Positions 35,900-45,114 of a stretch of 64,000 nt of DNA are shown here, one piece after another (within the stretch, counting starts at the first letter, position 1; every line of letters begins with the position of its first letter). A program made the translations under genes and the position numbers. The stretch is taken from the NCBI RefSeq assembly GCF_000931445.1, contig NZ_CP010849.1, forward strand, positions 992,001 to 1,056,000. Direction: 5' to 3'. Below the pieces are notes generated by a model. It was not told the origin of the DNA. It was given only the letters and a program-made list of their open reading frames with translations, and did not search any database. Source of the DNA: Streptomyces cyaneogriseus subsp. noncyanogenus. GTDB lineage: Bacteria; Actinomycetota; Actinomycetes; Streptomycetales; Streptomycetaceae.

Positions 35900-37276
35900 T
35901 CAGTCGGTGCCTGCGGGGCGGGTGAGGGTCAGCCCCGCCTCGGTGGCGGCGTCGAAACCGTCGTCGACGGCGACCACGTCGCGGCGGGCGGCATCCAGCA
36001 GGGAGGCGGCGATCGCCGCGCGCATCCCGCCGGCGCAGTGCACCCACACCGTTCCCTCCGGTACCTCGCCGATGCGGCCGTGCAGCTCGTGGATCGGGAT
36101 GTGGATCGAGCCGTCGATGTAGCCGCCGGCACGCTCCGAGTCCCGGCGCACGTCCAGCACGACCACGTCGTCGCCGCGCTCGCGGACATCGGCGAGGTCG
36201 GCGAAGCGGGCGCGGGGGAAGGAGGCGAGCCGCTCCCCGCCGCGGATCCAGCCGGCCGGGTCGCCGGTGGCAGCGGCGGCCGGACGGTCGATGCCCACCC
36301 GCGCCAGCTCCCGCTGCGCGGCGGCGATCTGCTCCGGCGTGTCGGCGAGCAGAGTGACGGGCTTGCCCCACGGGATCAGCCAGGCCAGATAGGTGGCGAG
36401 CTTGCCCTCGCCCTCGAAGTTGTACGACCCGGCCACATGCCCCTCGGCGAAGGCGATACGGCTGCGCAGGTCCACCACCCACTCCCCCGCGGCCAGCCGG
36501 GAGGCGATCTCCTCGGCATCCGCACGCCCTGGCGGAGTGAGGTCGACCGGCGCGGGACCCTCGGCGTTGACCGGTCCCATGTACGCGTAGTAGGCGGGCA
36601 CGTCGTCCAGCCCGGCGAGCGTCCGGGCGACGAACGTGTCCACGTCCAGGGTCAGCGCGTCGTTGGTCTCGCGCTCCCTGCCGATCGTGGTCGCGTCCCC
36701 CTCGGCCTGCGCGGAGGAGCAGAAGCTGCCGAACCCGTGGGTGGGCAGCACCGGCACCTCGTCGTCCAGCTCCTCGGCCAGACGGTGCACGGAGGCGTGC
36801 TGGGCCCGAGCCAGCTGCTCGGTCAGCCGTGGCTCGACCAGATCGGGACGGCCCACGGTGCCGATCAGCAGCGATCCCCCGGTGAACGCCGCCATACCGC
36901 GCCCGTCCTGGTCCAGAGCGTAGGAGGTGTGGTGCGGGGTGTGCCCGGGCGTGGCGATCGCGCGCAGCACCAGGCCCTCGTCGACCGTGACGGTGTCGCC
37001 ATCGGCGACCGGGGTGCGGGCGTACGACACGTGTGCCCCGGCCGGCACCAGGTACCGGGCGCCGGTGACGCGCGCCAGCTCCGGGCCGCCGGTGACGTAG
37101 TCGTTGTGCACATGTGTCTCCGCCACGAAAGCGATGCGCACCCCGCGGCGGGCCGCTGCGGCAATAACCCGGTCGATGTCCCGGGGCGGGTCTATGACCA
37201 CGGCGGCAGCGGGTCCGCCGGCCAGGTAGCTGCGGTTGCCCAGGCCCTCGAGCTCCAGGGTGTCGACGAAGAACAC
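35900..37276 (-). CDS. Persulfide dioxygenase-rhodanese fusion (CstB-like)
   Basis: 458 aa from GTG with GGAG upstream. Residues 1-230 are a metallo-beta-lactamase-fold persulfide dioxygenase (ETHVHNDYVTGG and ATPGHTPHHTSY give the Fe-binding His/Asp set). Residues about 255-350 form a rhodanese-like domain without a Cys (LLADTPEQ), so it is probably structural. The C-terminal about 370-458 is an active rhodanese (VHCAGGMRAA). The layout matches CstB, which oxidises low-molecular-weight persulfides to sulfite and thiosulfate. It heads the rhodanese-TauE operon. Two palindromes with TACCCC/GGGGTA arms upstream indicate control by the CstR-like repressor. Confidence 0.9.
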   Translation of the reverse strand: MFFVDTLELEGLGNRSYLAGGPAAAVVIDPPRDIDRVIAAAARRGVRIAFVAETHVHNDYVTGGPELARVTGARYLVPAGAHVSYARTPVADGDTVTVDEGLVLRAIATPGHTPHHTSYALDQDGRGMAAFTGGSLLIGTVGRPDLVEPRLTEQLARAQHASVHRLAEELDDEVPVLPTHGFGSFCSSAQAEGDATTIGRERETNDALTLDVDTFVARTLAGLDDVPAYYAYMGPVNAEGPAPVDLTPPGRADAEEIASRLAAGEWVVDLRSRIAFAEGHVAGSYNFEGEGKLATYLAWLIPWGKPVTLLADTPEQIAAAQRELARVGIDRPAAAATGDPAGWIRGGERLASFPRARFADLADVRERGDDVVVLDVRRDSERAGGYIDGSIHIPIHELHGRIGEVPEGTVWVHCAGGMRAAIAASLLDAARRDVVAVDDGFDAATEAGLTLTRPAGTD

Positions 37277-37301
37277 GGCTCTTGACTCCTCTCGGACGGT
37301 G

Positions 37302-37353
37302 TACCCCGGGGGGTATCGGTCACCGACTCTAACAGCTATACCCCAGGGGGTAT
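37302..37353. promoter_or_regulatory. Two CstR-type operators before the dioxygenase operon
   Basis: TACCCCGGGGGGTA (37302-37315) and ATACCCCAGGGGGTAT (37338-37353) both have TACCCC/GGGGTA arms around two bases, and are centred 37 bases apart. They closely resemble the operator at 34393-34410 and cover the promoter of the minus-strand operon. Confidence 0.75.
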
Positions 37354-37548
37354 TTCCGGGAGGACTTCTCGGCGGGCTCGTCACCGGTGACACGATCGCC
37401 GTCGGTGTCCGCAGCCGACCGGCTCCGGAGCGGCGAGGCGAGGCCGCAGGGGGCCCGGCTCACGCGCGCGACACGCCTCTCACGCTCCGTCCGCGGTCCA
37501 CGCCGGACTGTCGGCCACGGCCGACACCGCGGATGTGAGACTGGGCGG

Positions 37549-38169
37549 ATGCTCATACAGTTCGTGACCGCGGCCGGCGTCCTGGCCGTGCTGACCATGG
37601 TGCCCGGCCCGGACATGGCCGTCGTGACCAAGCGGGCCGTCGCCTCGGGCCGGCAGGACGGACTACGGACCGTGGGCGGGATCACCGCGGGACTCCTGGT
37701 CTGGGGCGTCCTCACGGTGGCCGGTCTCGCCGCTGTCCTGGCCGCGTCCGCCACCGCGTACACGGTGGTCAAACTCGCCGGAGCCGGCTATCTGGTCTTC
37801 CTCGGCGTCCAGGCGCTGGTCCAGAGCCGTCGCGGCCGCTCCCGGGCGCCGGCAGCGGCCGTCGCCCGGCCTCGCGGCAACCCCTGGCGGATCGGTCTGG
37901 TGAGCAACGTCCTCAACCCCAAGATCGCTGTCTTCTACACCGGACTGCTGCCGACGCTCGCCCCGACCGGGATCCCGCCCCACACCGGCATGGCCCTGCT
38001 GGTCGTCGTCCACGCAGCGCTCACCGCGGTGTGGCTCGGCGGGTACGTCCTGCTGCTGTCCAAGGCTCGCTCCTTCTTCGAGAAGCCGGCCGTACGCCGC
38101 GGCATGGACCGTGTCACCGGCGTCGTACTGATCGGATTCGGCGTGAAGGTCGCGACGGCCCAGCCCTGA
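37549..38169 (+). CDS. LysE/RhtB-family exporter
   Basis: 206 aa with about six membrane helices. The N-terminal LTMVPGPDMAVVTKRAVASG is the LysE/RhtB signature, and SNVLNPKIAVFYTGLLP is the second conserved segment. Relatives export amino acids (homoserine, threonine, leucine) or small polar compounds. The ATG start lacks a strong ribosome site. It is a single gene, not obviously part of the neighbouring sulfur operon. Confidence 0.88.
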   Translation: MLIQFVTAAGVLAVLTMVPGPDMAVVTKRAVASGRQDGLRTVGGITAGLLVWGVLTVAGLAAVLAASATAYTVVKLAGAGYLVFLGVQALVQSRRGRSRAPAAAVARPRGNPWRIGLVSNVLNPKIAVFYTGLLPTLAPTGIPPHTGMALLVVVHAALTAVWLGGYVLLLSKARSFFEKPAVRRGMDRVTGVVLIGFGVKVATAQP

Positions 38170-38434
38170 CTGTCTGCGACGTGGCTCACGCGCCCACGTC
38201 GAAGGTGCCGCGCCCGGAGCGCCGACAAGACCGGGCGCCGCCGGGCGCCGCCATGGACGACGGCGCCCGGCGGCGCGCCGTCGATCGGTGCGCGCGGGCG
38301 GAGCAGAAGGGTCACGCAGAGCAGACCGGTGCCGTCGACGGTCAGGTCGGGCTCGGTGAGCGGGGAGGCGGGGCCATCGGTGACCGGGGGTCGACGCGAC
38401 CGCGGGCACGGCGGTCCCGCCCGGCAGATCCAGG

Positions 38435-38790
38435 CCGCGGGAGGTGACCGTCCGTACCGTCCCCTCGGCCAGGCGGTAGGTCAGGCCGACGACTGCCGCG
38501 CGCCTGGAGGCCACCCGGCCAGCCAGTTACCTGGAGCGGTCCAGGAGGAGGTCGACGGTGTGGCGGACGTGCGCGGCGATGAACCCGTCCTCCTCGCTCA
38601 CACCGGCGGCCTGGGCGGCCGGCACAAAGGGGTGACCCGCTCGATGACGTCCCGCACGTAACCGGGCGCGGGCGTGCCGTCCGTCACGGCGGCTCGGGTC
38701 GCCGCGACGGCACCGCAGGCGTCGTGGCCGAGGACCAAGGCGAACGGGCAGCCCAGCACACTCACCCCGCAGTCGAACCGGTCGGCCCGT
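38435..38790 (-). pseudogene. Beta-carbonic anhydrase remnant
   Basis: On the minus strand GVSVLGCPFALVLGHDACGA carries the conserved zinc His and Cys of beta-carbonic anhydrases. Later segments VSEEDGFIAAHVRHTVDLLL and VVGLTYRLAEGTVRTV match the C-terminal part of the family. They lie in different frames, a TAG interrupts after DRSR, and the N-terminal zinc-binding half (CxDxR) is missing. The gene is truncated and frameshifted. The remainder of 38170-38869 holds nothing else I recognise. Confidence 0.7.
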
Positions 38791-38869
38791 TCCGCGGTGG
38801 CGAGTCCGCCACGGTTGCGGGACCCGTCACGAGGACGGGGCCCGCAACCGGTCGTTCACCGGACAGAGG

Positions 38870-39598
38870 TCAGCCGCTGACCGTGATGTTCGAGCTTCCG
38901 CTGCTCTGGTAACCCTCGGTGGCCATGATCATGTAGTACTTGAACTGGCCCATGTTCATGCCCGCGCGGGCCCAGGCGTCGAAGTGGTTGCCGGTGGTGA
39001 TGGTGCCGGAGCCACTGGTCACCTTCGACTGCCGGACGCTCCAGTACTGGTCGAAGGTGCGGGTGCCCTCGACGGAGGGGGCGTTGTACCGCGTCGTCTT
39101 GTAGATGTCGTACGTGCCGCCGTCGCTGTAGACGGTGCCCCTGTGCTCGCCGGTGGGCCGGTAGCTGCCCCAGTTGTCGACGATGTAGTACTCCACCAGC
39201 GGGTTCGACGTCCAGCCGTAGAGGCAGCCGTAGCCGTTGCCCGACGGGTTGAAGTAGCCGGTGTAGCGGACCGTCCTGCGCCCGCCGGTGTTCCAGCCCT
39301 TGCCGGCGACGAAGTTGCCGCAGTTGGTCCACCGGGTGCTGTAACTGCCGCCCCCGTTGAGCGTCATGGAGACGGAGCCGCCGCCGTCGGTCCAGAACGA
39401 GTAGTACATGCCGTCGTAGCCGGTCTGGTTGGTGGTGATGGTGGTGGCGGCGTGGGCGGTGCCGGGCAGCAGCAGTCCGGACGCGGTGGCGGTGGCGATC
39501 GCGACCGTGCCGGCGCCGCCGAGGAAGCCTCGTCGGCTCAAGCCGCTGAAGGGAGCGGGGTTCTGCTGGATCTGGTGCTGCGTGCCGTCCTGCTGCAT
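38870..39598 (-). CDS. Tat-exported GH11 endo-1,4-beta-xylanase
   Basis: 242 aa. A twin-arginine signal ([11 protein letters not shown], cleavage near residue 50 at AHA) precedes a single GH11 jelly roll. [12 protein letters not shown] contains the catalytic nucleophile Glu, and [11 protein letters not shown] the acid/base Glu. WKHRT-type strands are represented by [13 protein letters not shown] and [14 protein letters not shown]. It hydrolyses xylan outside the cell. There is no carbohydrate-binding module, so it is shorter than two-domain xylanases. The ATG has GGGAGGA seven bases upstream. Upstream palindromes with GAAA/TTTC arms may be its operators. Confidence 0.95.
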   Translation of the reverse strand: MQQDGTQHQIQQNPAPFSGLSRRGFLGGAGTVAIATATASGLLLPGTAHAATTITTNQTGYDGMYYSFWTDGGGSVSMTLNGGGSYSTRWTNCGNFVAGKGWNTGGRRTVRYTGYFNPSGNGYGCLYGWTSNPLVEYYIVDNWGSYRPTGEHRGTVYSDGGTYDIYKTTRYNAPSVEGTRTFDQYWSVRQSKVTSGSGTITTGNHFDAWARAGMNMGQFKYYMIMATEGYQSSGSSNITVSG

Positions 39599-39794
39599 GC
39601 GTCCTCCCGATGAAGGCTGGTGGGGGGCGGGCGGCTTCTGCTGCCCGCGGCCTTGCGTGGAACACGGCGGGGGTCGCCCGTCGTCGTGCCGCAACGACCG
39701 GCCGTCATCCCCGGCCACATGACGCGAGGGGTACGACGGTCTCCTGTCGCTCGGTGGCCCACAGTTTTCGTAGAACGCCATGACCCTGTCAACA

Positions 39795-39953
39795 GTTTCG
39801 ACAGGCTTTCGGAAACACTTCTAGCGCCAGAAGGTGTCTTGGCGAGCACGCATTCGCTGGTCAAGCCACCTTTCATGCGAACCGTCGTGAGGGATGGAAT
39901 GAGACAAGGAAGTTACGGACCGCAAGCATGTGCGTGATGGTCGAAACTTTCGA
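39795..39953. promoter_or_regulatory. Candidate xylanase operators
   Basis: TCGAAACTTTCGA (39941-39953) is a perfect 6+1+6 palindrome about 345 bases upstream of the xylanase. GTTTC and GAAAC arms at 39795-39799 and 39812-39816 form a looser inverted repeat about 200 bases upstream. GAAA/TTTC motifs are known near Streptomyces xylanase promoters; binding here is inferred. Confidence 0.45.
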
Positions 39954-40443
39954 GCGAGCGTGGAGGCAACCGCAGCGGCCCCACTGGGAACGACTGCGCG
40001 CGAACGGCCCGACCACGGGTCACCGCGTACGACACGGCGGAATCCGCGACCGTCGCCTACGTGGAGGCGCGGTGCCGCGTCCGGAGGACCAGCCCGCCTC
40101 CATCGGCGCCCTGGCGCTGACGGGCGCCCGCGACGCCGGCTGTCAGGTCGCCCACCTGCCCGGCACGCCAAGTCCTGTAGCGGACGGCATCGTGTCATGA
40201 GGCCCGAAACATCCCAGGCCACCCGCGTGTCAGAGCAGCGTCGGGCGCCGGGCGTGCTGGAGCGCCAAGGCGCGAGAAGAAGCGGTGCGGGCTCTCCGCC
40301 GTGGCGGCGAGCTCATCTGCGGCACCGCGTGACAGGCCGGCGGCCGACGTCTTCGGCGGTGTCGTCATGACGGTCCGCAGCCGCGCGCCGAGGTCTGGCA
40401 GCCATGCAGGCGAAGCCGGTGTTCTGCGAACCGGCACACCGCG
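39954..40443. other. 490 bases without an assignable gene
   Basis: Both strands were read. Short frames exist, but none has a convincing start, ribosome site or family resemblance. A plus-strand stretch reading VTAYDTAESATVAYVEARC near 40020-40080 is coding-like but breaks at once. It is probably decayed sequence. Confidence 0.35.
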
Positions 40444-40932
40444 TCATGCCGAAGGAATGCGAAACTCGAATTCGGGACGGTCCCACGGCACGGCGGGCGG
40501 GTATGCGAGCGCGGTCCCGGTCCGCACTGCACCGACGCGGTGGTAGAAGTCCTCGGCGGGAAGATGCGACACGACCTTGACACGGTCGAGCCCGGCGGCA
40601 CGGGCCTCGGACTGCATGTGCGCCACGAGCAGTCGCCCAATACCCCGTCCTTGCACTTCGTCGGCGACGAACAGCAGATCGAGCTCCGGTGGAGCGAGGA
40701 CGAGCGAGTAGAACCCGAGGACCCGGCCGCCCTGCTCGTCGGCGCCGACGGCCACGAAGGCGCGGTGGGCCTCGATGTAATCAGGACCGACCCGGTAGCC
40801 CGCGACCGCGGCTGCGTACTTACCCGCGTAGGCGCCCGAGCCACGCACGAGCCGCGTGAGCCGTTTGGCATCCCGCGCGACGGCCCTCCGTATCGTGATC
40901 GGACGGCCGATCGGGGAAGTGCGTGAACTCAT
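40444..40932 (-). CDS. GNAT-family N-acetyltransferase
   Basis: About 162 aa. The acetyl-CoA motif A is clear: LLFVADEVQGRGIGRLLV, with the Q/R-x-x-G-x-G/A signature, and the C-terminal DFYHRVGAV is motif B. It transfers an acetyl group to an amine, but the substrate is unknown. ATG 40932 is preferred because it precedes the start of the fold closely; an upstream in-frame ATG at 40950 is possible and neither has a strong site. It is divergent from the RNase J gene. Confidence 0.85.
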   Translation of the reverse strand: MSSRTSPIGRPITIRRAVARDAKRLTRLVRGSGAYAGKYAAAVAGYRVGPDYIEAHRAFVAVGADEQGGRVLGFYSLVLAPPELDLLFVADEVQGRGIGRLLVAHMQSEARAAGLDRVKVVSHLPAEDFYHRVGAVRTGTALAYPPAVPWDRPEFEFRIPSA

Positions 40933-41103
40933 GGGGCGAGTATGTCGCACCGAGGTCCCTTCAGGATGTTCCGCGGCGGTGCCTCGCCGTCTCTCCCGCT
41001 GTCACAGGTCATCCCGGCAGCCGCTGCGGGTGCCCCGCTCCGTCGCGGAGAGATCACACAGGCAATGGATCATCTCGTTCCCCACTACGGGTACCGTCAA
41101 GGT

Positions 41104-42789
41104 ATGAGCCATCCGCACCCCGACCTCAAAGCCGCCCCGCCCCTCCCCGAAGGAGGGCTGCGGGTCATCGCCCTGGGGGGCCTCGGTGAGATCGGCCGCA
41201 ACATGACCGTCTTCGAGCACTCCGGAAAACTGCTCGTCGTCGACTGCGGCGTGCTGTTCCCCGAGGAGACCCAGCCCGGCGTCGACGTGATCCTGCCGGA
41301 CTTCACCTCGATCCGGGACCGGCTGGACGACATCGTGGCCGTGGTACTCACCCACGGCCACGAGGACCACATCGGCGGCGTGCCCTACCTGCTGCGCGAG
41401 CGGTCCGACATTCCCGTCGTGGGCTCCAAGCTCACGCTGGCGTTCCTGGAGGCCAAGCTCAAGGAACACGGCATCCGGCCGCGCACGGTGCGGGTGCGGG
41501 AGGGCGACCGGCGCGGCTTCGGACCCTTCGACTGCGAGTTCGTGGCGGTCAACCACTCCATCCCGGACAGTCTCGCGGTCGCGATCCGCACCGGCGCCGG
41601 GATGGTGCTGCACACCGGCGACTTCAAGATGGACCAGTTCCCCCTCGACGACCGCATCACCGACCTGCGCGCCTTCGCCCGCCTCGGCGAGGAAGGCGTG
41701 GACCTGTTCCTCACCGACTCCACCAACGCCGAAGTACCCGGCTTCACCACCTCCGAGCGCGAGCTGAACCCGGCGATCGAGCAGGTGATGCGCACCGCTC
41801 CACGCCGGGTCATCGTCTCCAGCTTCGCCAGCCATGTGCACCGCATCCAGCAGGTCCTGGACGCCGCCCACGAGCACGGCCGCAAGGTCGCCTTCGTCGG
41901 CCGGTCGATGGTCCGCAACATGGGCATCGCCCGTGACCTGGGCTATCTGAAGGTCCCCTCCGGTCTGGTCGTGAGCACGAAGGAGCTGGAGAAGCTCCCG
42001 GACCACAAGATCACTCTGGTGTGCACCGGCTCCCAGGGCGAACCGATGGCCGCGCTGTCGCGGATGGCCAACCGCGACCACATGATCCGCATCGGCAAGG
42101 GCGACACCGTCCTGCTCGCCAGCTCCCTCATCCCCGGCAACGAGAACGCCATCTACCGGGTGATCAACGGACTCACCCGGTGGGGCGCCCACGTGGTCCA
42201 CAAGGGCAACGCCAAGGTGCACGTCTCCGGGCACGCCAGCGCCGGCGAACTCGTCTACTGCTACAACATCGTCAAACCGCGCCACGTCATGCCCGTGCAC
42301 GGCGAGTTCCGTCACCTACGGGCCAACGCCGACCTCGCCATCCGTACCGGCGTCGACCCCGACCGGGTCGTCATCGCCGAGGACGGCGTCGTCGTCGATC
42401 TCGTCGACGGGCGCGCGTCCATCACCGGCAAGGTCCCCGCCGGCAACGTCTACGTGGACGGCATGGAAGTCGGCGGCGCCACCGAAGCCTCCCTCAAGGA
42501 CCGCCTCACCCTCGCAGAGGAAGGCGTCGTCACGGTGGTGGCGATCGTCGACGCGGACACCGGCGCCCTCGCCGAGGCCCCCGACTTCCTGGCCCGCGGC
42601 TTCGTCCACGACGACACCACCTTCGAGCCGGTCATCCCCGTGATCGAGAAGACCCTGGCCACCGCGGCCGAGGAAGGCGTCGGGGACGCCCGCCAACTCG
42701 AACAACTCCTCGCCCGCGCCGTGGCGAACTGGGCGTTCCGCACCCATCGCCGCAAGCCCCTCATCATCCCCGTCATCATCGACGCCTGA
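41104..42789 (+). CDS. rnj: Ribonuclease J
   Basis: A 561-aa metallo-beta-lactamase/beta-CASP ribonuclease, the same length as the S. coelicolor enzyme. LTHGHEDHIGGVPYL is the HxHxDH metal motif, LHTGDFKMDQ holds a further ligand, and TGSQGEPMAALSRMA and HVSGHASAGEL are beta-CASP motifs B and C; the C-terminal about 90 residues are the dimerisation domain. It has endo- and 5'-3' exonuclease activity in rRNA maturation and mRNA decay. The usual Streptomyces copy lies by dapA and thyX; here the neighbours are accessory genes, so this may be a second copy. Upstream in-frame starts exist, but MSHPHPDL matches family N-termini. Confidence 0.93.
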   Translation: MSHPHPDLKAAPPLPEGGLRVIALGGLGEIGRNMTVFEHSGKLLVVDCGVLFPEETQPGVDVILPDFTSIRDRLDDIVAVVLTHGHEDHIGGVPYLLRERSDIPVVGSKLTLAFLEAKLKEHGIRPRTVRVREGDRRGFGPFDCEFVAVNHSIPDSLAVAIRTGAGMVLHTGDFKMDQFPLDDRITDLRAFARLGEEGVDLFLTDSTNAEVPGFTTSERELNPAIEQVMRTAPRRVIVSSFASHVHRIQQVLDAAHEHGRKVAFVGRSMVRNMGIARDLGYLKVPSGLVVSTKELEKLPDHKITLVCTGSQGEPMAALSRMANRDHMIRIGKGDTVLLASSLIPGNENAIYRVINGLTRWGAHVVHKGNAKVHVSGHASAGELVYCYNIVKPRHVMPVHGEFRHLRANADLAIRTGVDPDRVVIAEDGVVVDLVDGRASITGKVPAGNVYVDGMEVGGATEASLKDRLTLAEEGVVTVVAIVDADTGALAEAPDFLARGFVHDDTTFEPVIPVIEKTLATAAEEGVGDARQLEQLLARAVANWAFRTHRRKPLIIPVIIDA

Positions 42790-42955
42790 GCCACGGCCCG
42801 GCAGCACGGCCCCCGGATCCGGTCGCGGCCCCGCGAGCATGCAGGCCGGGCACCTGAGCTCTTGTGCCTGCGCCTGCGCCTGTTGTCCGAGCTTCAGGTG
42901 TCGCGCCGGTTCATGGGGTGTGTTCGCGGGTGAGTCTGCGGCTCATGAGCTCGAT

Positions 42956-43780
42956 CTACTGGCGGCCGGGCTGCATCGCAGCGATCACCCCGCCGTCTAC
43001 CAGCAGGTCGGTGCCGGTCACGAAGGCGGCGTCGGGACCGAGAAGAAAGGCAGCGGCGGCCGCGATGTCGTCGGGCGTGCCCAGACGCCCCGTGCCCGAG
43101 GCATTCACCATGGCTCGCATGAACTGCCCGCTGTCACTGGCGAGTTCCTCACGGCCCATGGGGGTGGAGATCACTCCTGGGCTGATGGAGTTGACGCGCG
43201 CGCCCCGCCTGCCCCATTCGGTGCTCGCCGCCTGGACCCGGAGCCGGTTGGCGTACTTGGACAGCGGATAGGCACCCCGCGGACCGAGCTTCTCGGCATC
43301 GATGAAGTCCAGGGCGAGCAGGTCGTCGGCGGCGGCGTGGGCCAGGGCCCCTTCCTGCTCGGCGCTCAGCGTCCCGGGCGGCAGCAGGTACCCGGCCATG
43401 CTGGCGATCATCACGCCGGCGCCACCATGAGCGACCACGCGGCCGAACTCCTCCAGCACCAGCGCGGTGCCGAGCAGGTCCACCTCCAGGATCGCCGTGG
43501 CGGACGCCTGGCTCGGGGAGAGCCCGGCGGTGTGGACGACCTGGGCGACCGGGCCGAGTCCGGCGGCGGCGTCCGCCAGTGCCGCGACCGAGGCCCGGGA
43601 GGAGACGTCCACGACGCGGGTCCGCACCGTATGGCCGAACTCCTCCAGCTCACCGGAGACGGAGGAGAGGGCCTTCTCGTCGAAGTCCGCCAGCAGCAGC
43701 GTCTTCCCCATGCCCTGGCGGCGAGCTATGGCCTGCCCCATCCCGCCGACTCCGATGACGACGACCACGTCAGGGCTCAT
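42956..43780 (-). CDS. Short-chain dehydrogenase/reductase
   Basis: 274 aa. VVVIGVGGMGQAIARR is the Rossmann nucleotide loop (a GxGxxG-like variant of the SDR TGxxxGxG), VVHTAGLSP replaces NNAG, and YPLSKYANR provides the catalytic Tyr-Lys. The insertion between VLEEFGR and the Tyr is long (LPPGTLSAEQEGALAHAA), unlike classical SDRs. It ends FVTGTDLLVDGGVIAA as usual. It probably reduces or oxidises a carbonyl/alcohol with NAD(P). It is divergent from a TetR gene with an inverted-repeat operator between them. Confidence 0.88.
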   Translation of the reverse strand: MSPDVVVVIGVGGMGQAIARRQGMGKTLLLADFDEKALSSVSGELEEFGHTVRTRVVDVSSRASVAALADAAAGLGPVAQVVHTAGLSPSQASATAILEVDLLGTALVLEEFGRVVAHGGAGVMIASMAGYLLPPGTLSAEQEGALAHAAADDLLALDFIDAEKLGPRGAYPLSKYANRLRVQAASTEWGRRGARVNSISPGVISTPMGREELASDSGQFMRAMVNASGTGRLGTPDDIAAAAAFLLGPDAAFVTGTDLLVDGGVIAAMQPGRQ

Positions 43781-43797
43781 GACCCGCCTCCAGTTAA

Positions 43798-43819
43798 CAT
43801 TACGCTCCGTTACGTAATG
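43798..43819. promoter_or_regulatory. TetR operator-like inverted repeat
   Basis: CATTACG (43798-43804) and CGTAATG (43813-43819) form an inverted repeat around eight bases, within the 65-base gap between the divergent SDR and TetR genes. The right part also contains TTACGTAA. The AT-rich sequence stands out from its surroundings. Confidence 0.65.
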
Positions 43820-43845
43820 GAAGAGTAGCACTCTAGAATGCGCCC

Positions 43846-44448
43846 ATGACTCAGGAGCGGCCACGTGGCAGACCCCGCAGCCCCGAAGCGGACCGGGCGA
43901 TCCTGGACGCCGCCGAAGAGGTACTGCTCCGGGACGGCTACGCCGGGCTGTCGATGGAGAAGGTCGCCGCGGAGGCCGGGGTCGGCAAGCCGACCGTCTA
44001 TCGCCGCTGGGTGTCGAAAGCGGCGCTGGTCGGCGATGTCGCCAAGCGCGGCTACCGCGCCGCCGCGCCCGAGGTCGCTATTCCCCGCCCCGGACCGGGG
44101 GACGCTGCGCGCGCGGTCGCGCACTGGTTCCGGTCGCACACGGAGGCGATGACCGACCCCCGCAACCGCGCCCTCGTCCTGGCGCTGACGGCGGCCGCCG
44201 CGGAGAGCCCGCAGGACGCCGAGTCTCTGTACCGGGCGCACACCCTGGAGCAGCACCGAGCCATCGTCGACCTGCTGCGCGCGGGGATGGACAGCGGGGA
44301 ATTCCGCACCGACGCAGACCCGGACGCGGTGGTGGACGCCCTCATCGGGTCCACGCTGTATCTCCTGCTCACCGGCGGGGCGGCGGCAGCTCCCCAGCGA
44401 GCCGAGGGGCTGGCGCGGGCGCTGCTGGACGGAATCCGCGCGTCCTAG
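43846..44448 (+). CDS. TetR-family regulator divergent from SDR
   Basis: 200 aa. GRPRSPEADRAILDAAEEVL and VAAEAGVGKPTVYRRWVSKA form the DNA-binding domain. The C-terminal helical domain (TetR_C_11-like, with TLYLLLTGG) senses an unknown ligand. It starts 26 bases beyond the palindrome shared with the SDR promoter, and the ATG lacks a strong ribosome site. It probably represses itself and the SDR. Confidence 0.9.
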   Translation: MTQERPRGRPRSPEADRAILDAAEEVLLRDGYAGLSMEKVAAEAGVGKPTVYRRWVSKAALVGDVAKRGYRAAAPEVAIPRPGPGDAARAVAHWFRSHTEAMTDPRNRALVLALTAAAAESPQDAESLYRAHTLEQHRAIVDLLRAGMDSGEFRTDADPDAVVDALIGSTLYLLLTGGAAAAPQRAEGLARALLDGIRAS

Positions 44449-44558
44449 ATGTGCTGTCCCGGGACGTCGGTGACACGCGTGCTGGGTGCTGGAACGGGTG
44501 AGGGCCTTCTGGGTTCGGTGTGGATTGCGACATCTACCGCCGACGCCAGGAGGCACTC

Positions 44559-44876
44559 GTGTCCCACCGTGATGCCCCGCTGTCGCCGACGGGGCGTCTT
44601 CGTCCGGCCCGGTGCGTCGTGGAGGACGGCTGACCACTGCGGCGGGCGGCCGAGCGGTTCCAGGTCAGCCGCACCACCGCCGCACGATGGGCCAGCCGCT
44701 GCCGTCTCCAGGGCGAGGCAGGGATGCAGGACCGCTCCAGCCGCCCGCACCACAGCCCGCGCCAAACGCCTGCCGCCGCCCTGGCGGCCCCAGACCAACG
44801 GCGAGGCCGAACGCTTCCACCGCACGCTGCTCGACGAATGGGCCTACCACCGGCCCGACGCCTCAGACGCCCAACG
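44559..44876 (+). mobile_element. IS481-family transposase remnant
   Basis: From a GTG preceded by AGGAGG the frame reads VSHRDAPLSPTGRLRPARC, then a TGA interrupts before PLRRAAERFQVSRTTAARWA, the N-terminal helix-turn-helix of IS481 transposases. A frame change and deletion join it to RPQTNGEAERFHRTLLDEWA, the end of the DDE domain that carries the catalytic Glu. The first two catalytic Asp residues are gone, so it cannot transpose. Unrelated helical sequence (about 44880-45045) follows, and I saw no clear terminal inverted repeats. Confidence 0.8.
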
Positions 44877-45114
44877 TCAACGCAGGATGCAGGCCGAGGC
44901 CGAAGGCTGGATCGGCGAGATCGAGGACATCGACCTCACCCTCACCTTCCTCCGCGCGAAGCGCGACGAGACCCGGCGCCGAGCTCAGCGACCAGCCGTC
45001 CACCTCGGCAGCCCCGCATGCCGCCGTCCGCAGGAGTCCGAATGACGCTCCCCGGAGCGATGCCTCGAAGCAACGAGCTGTCAGGGCCTATGCACAAAGC
45101 CCAGTCTGTCCGGA

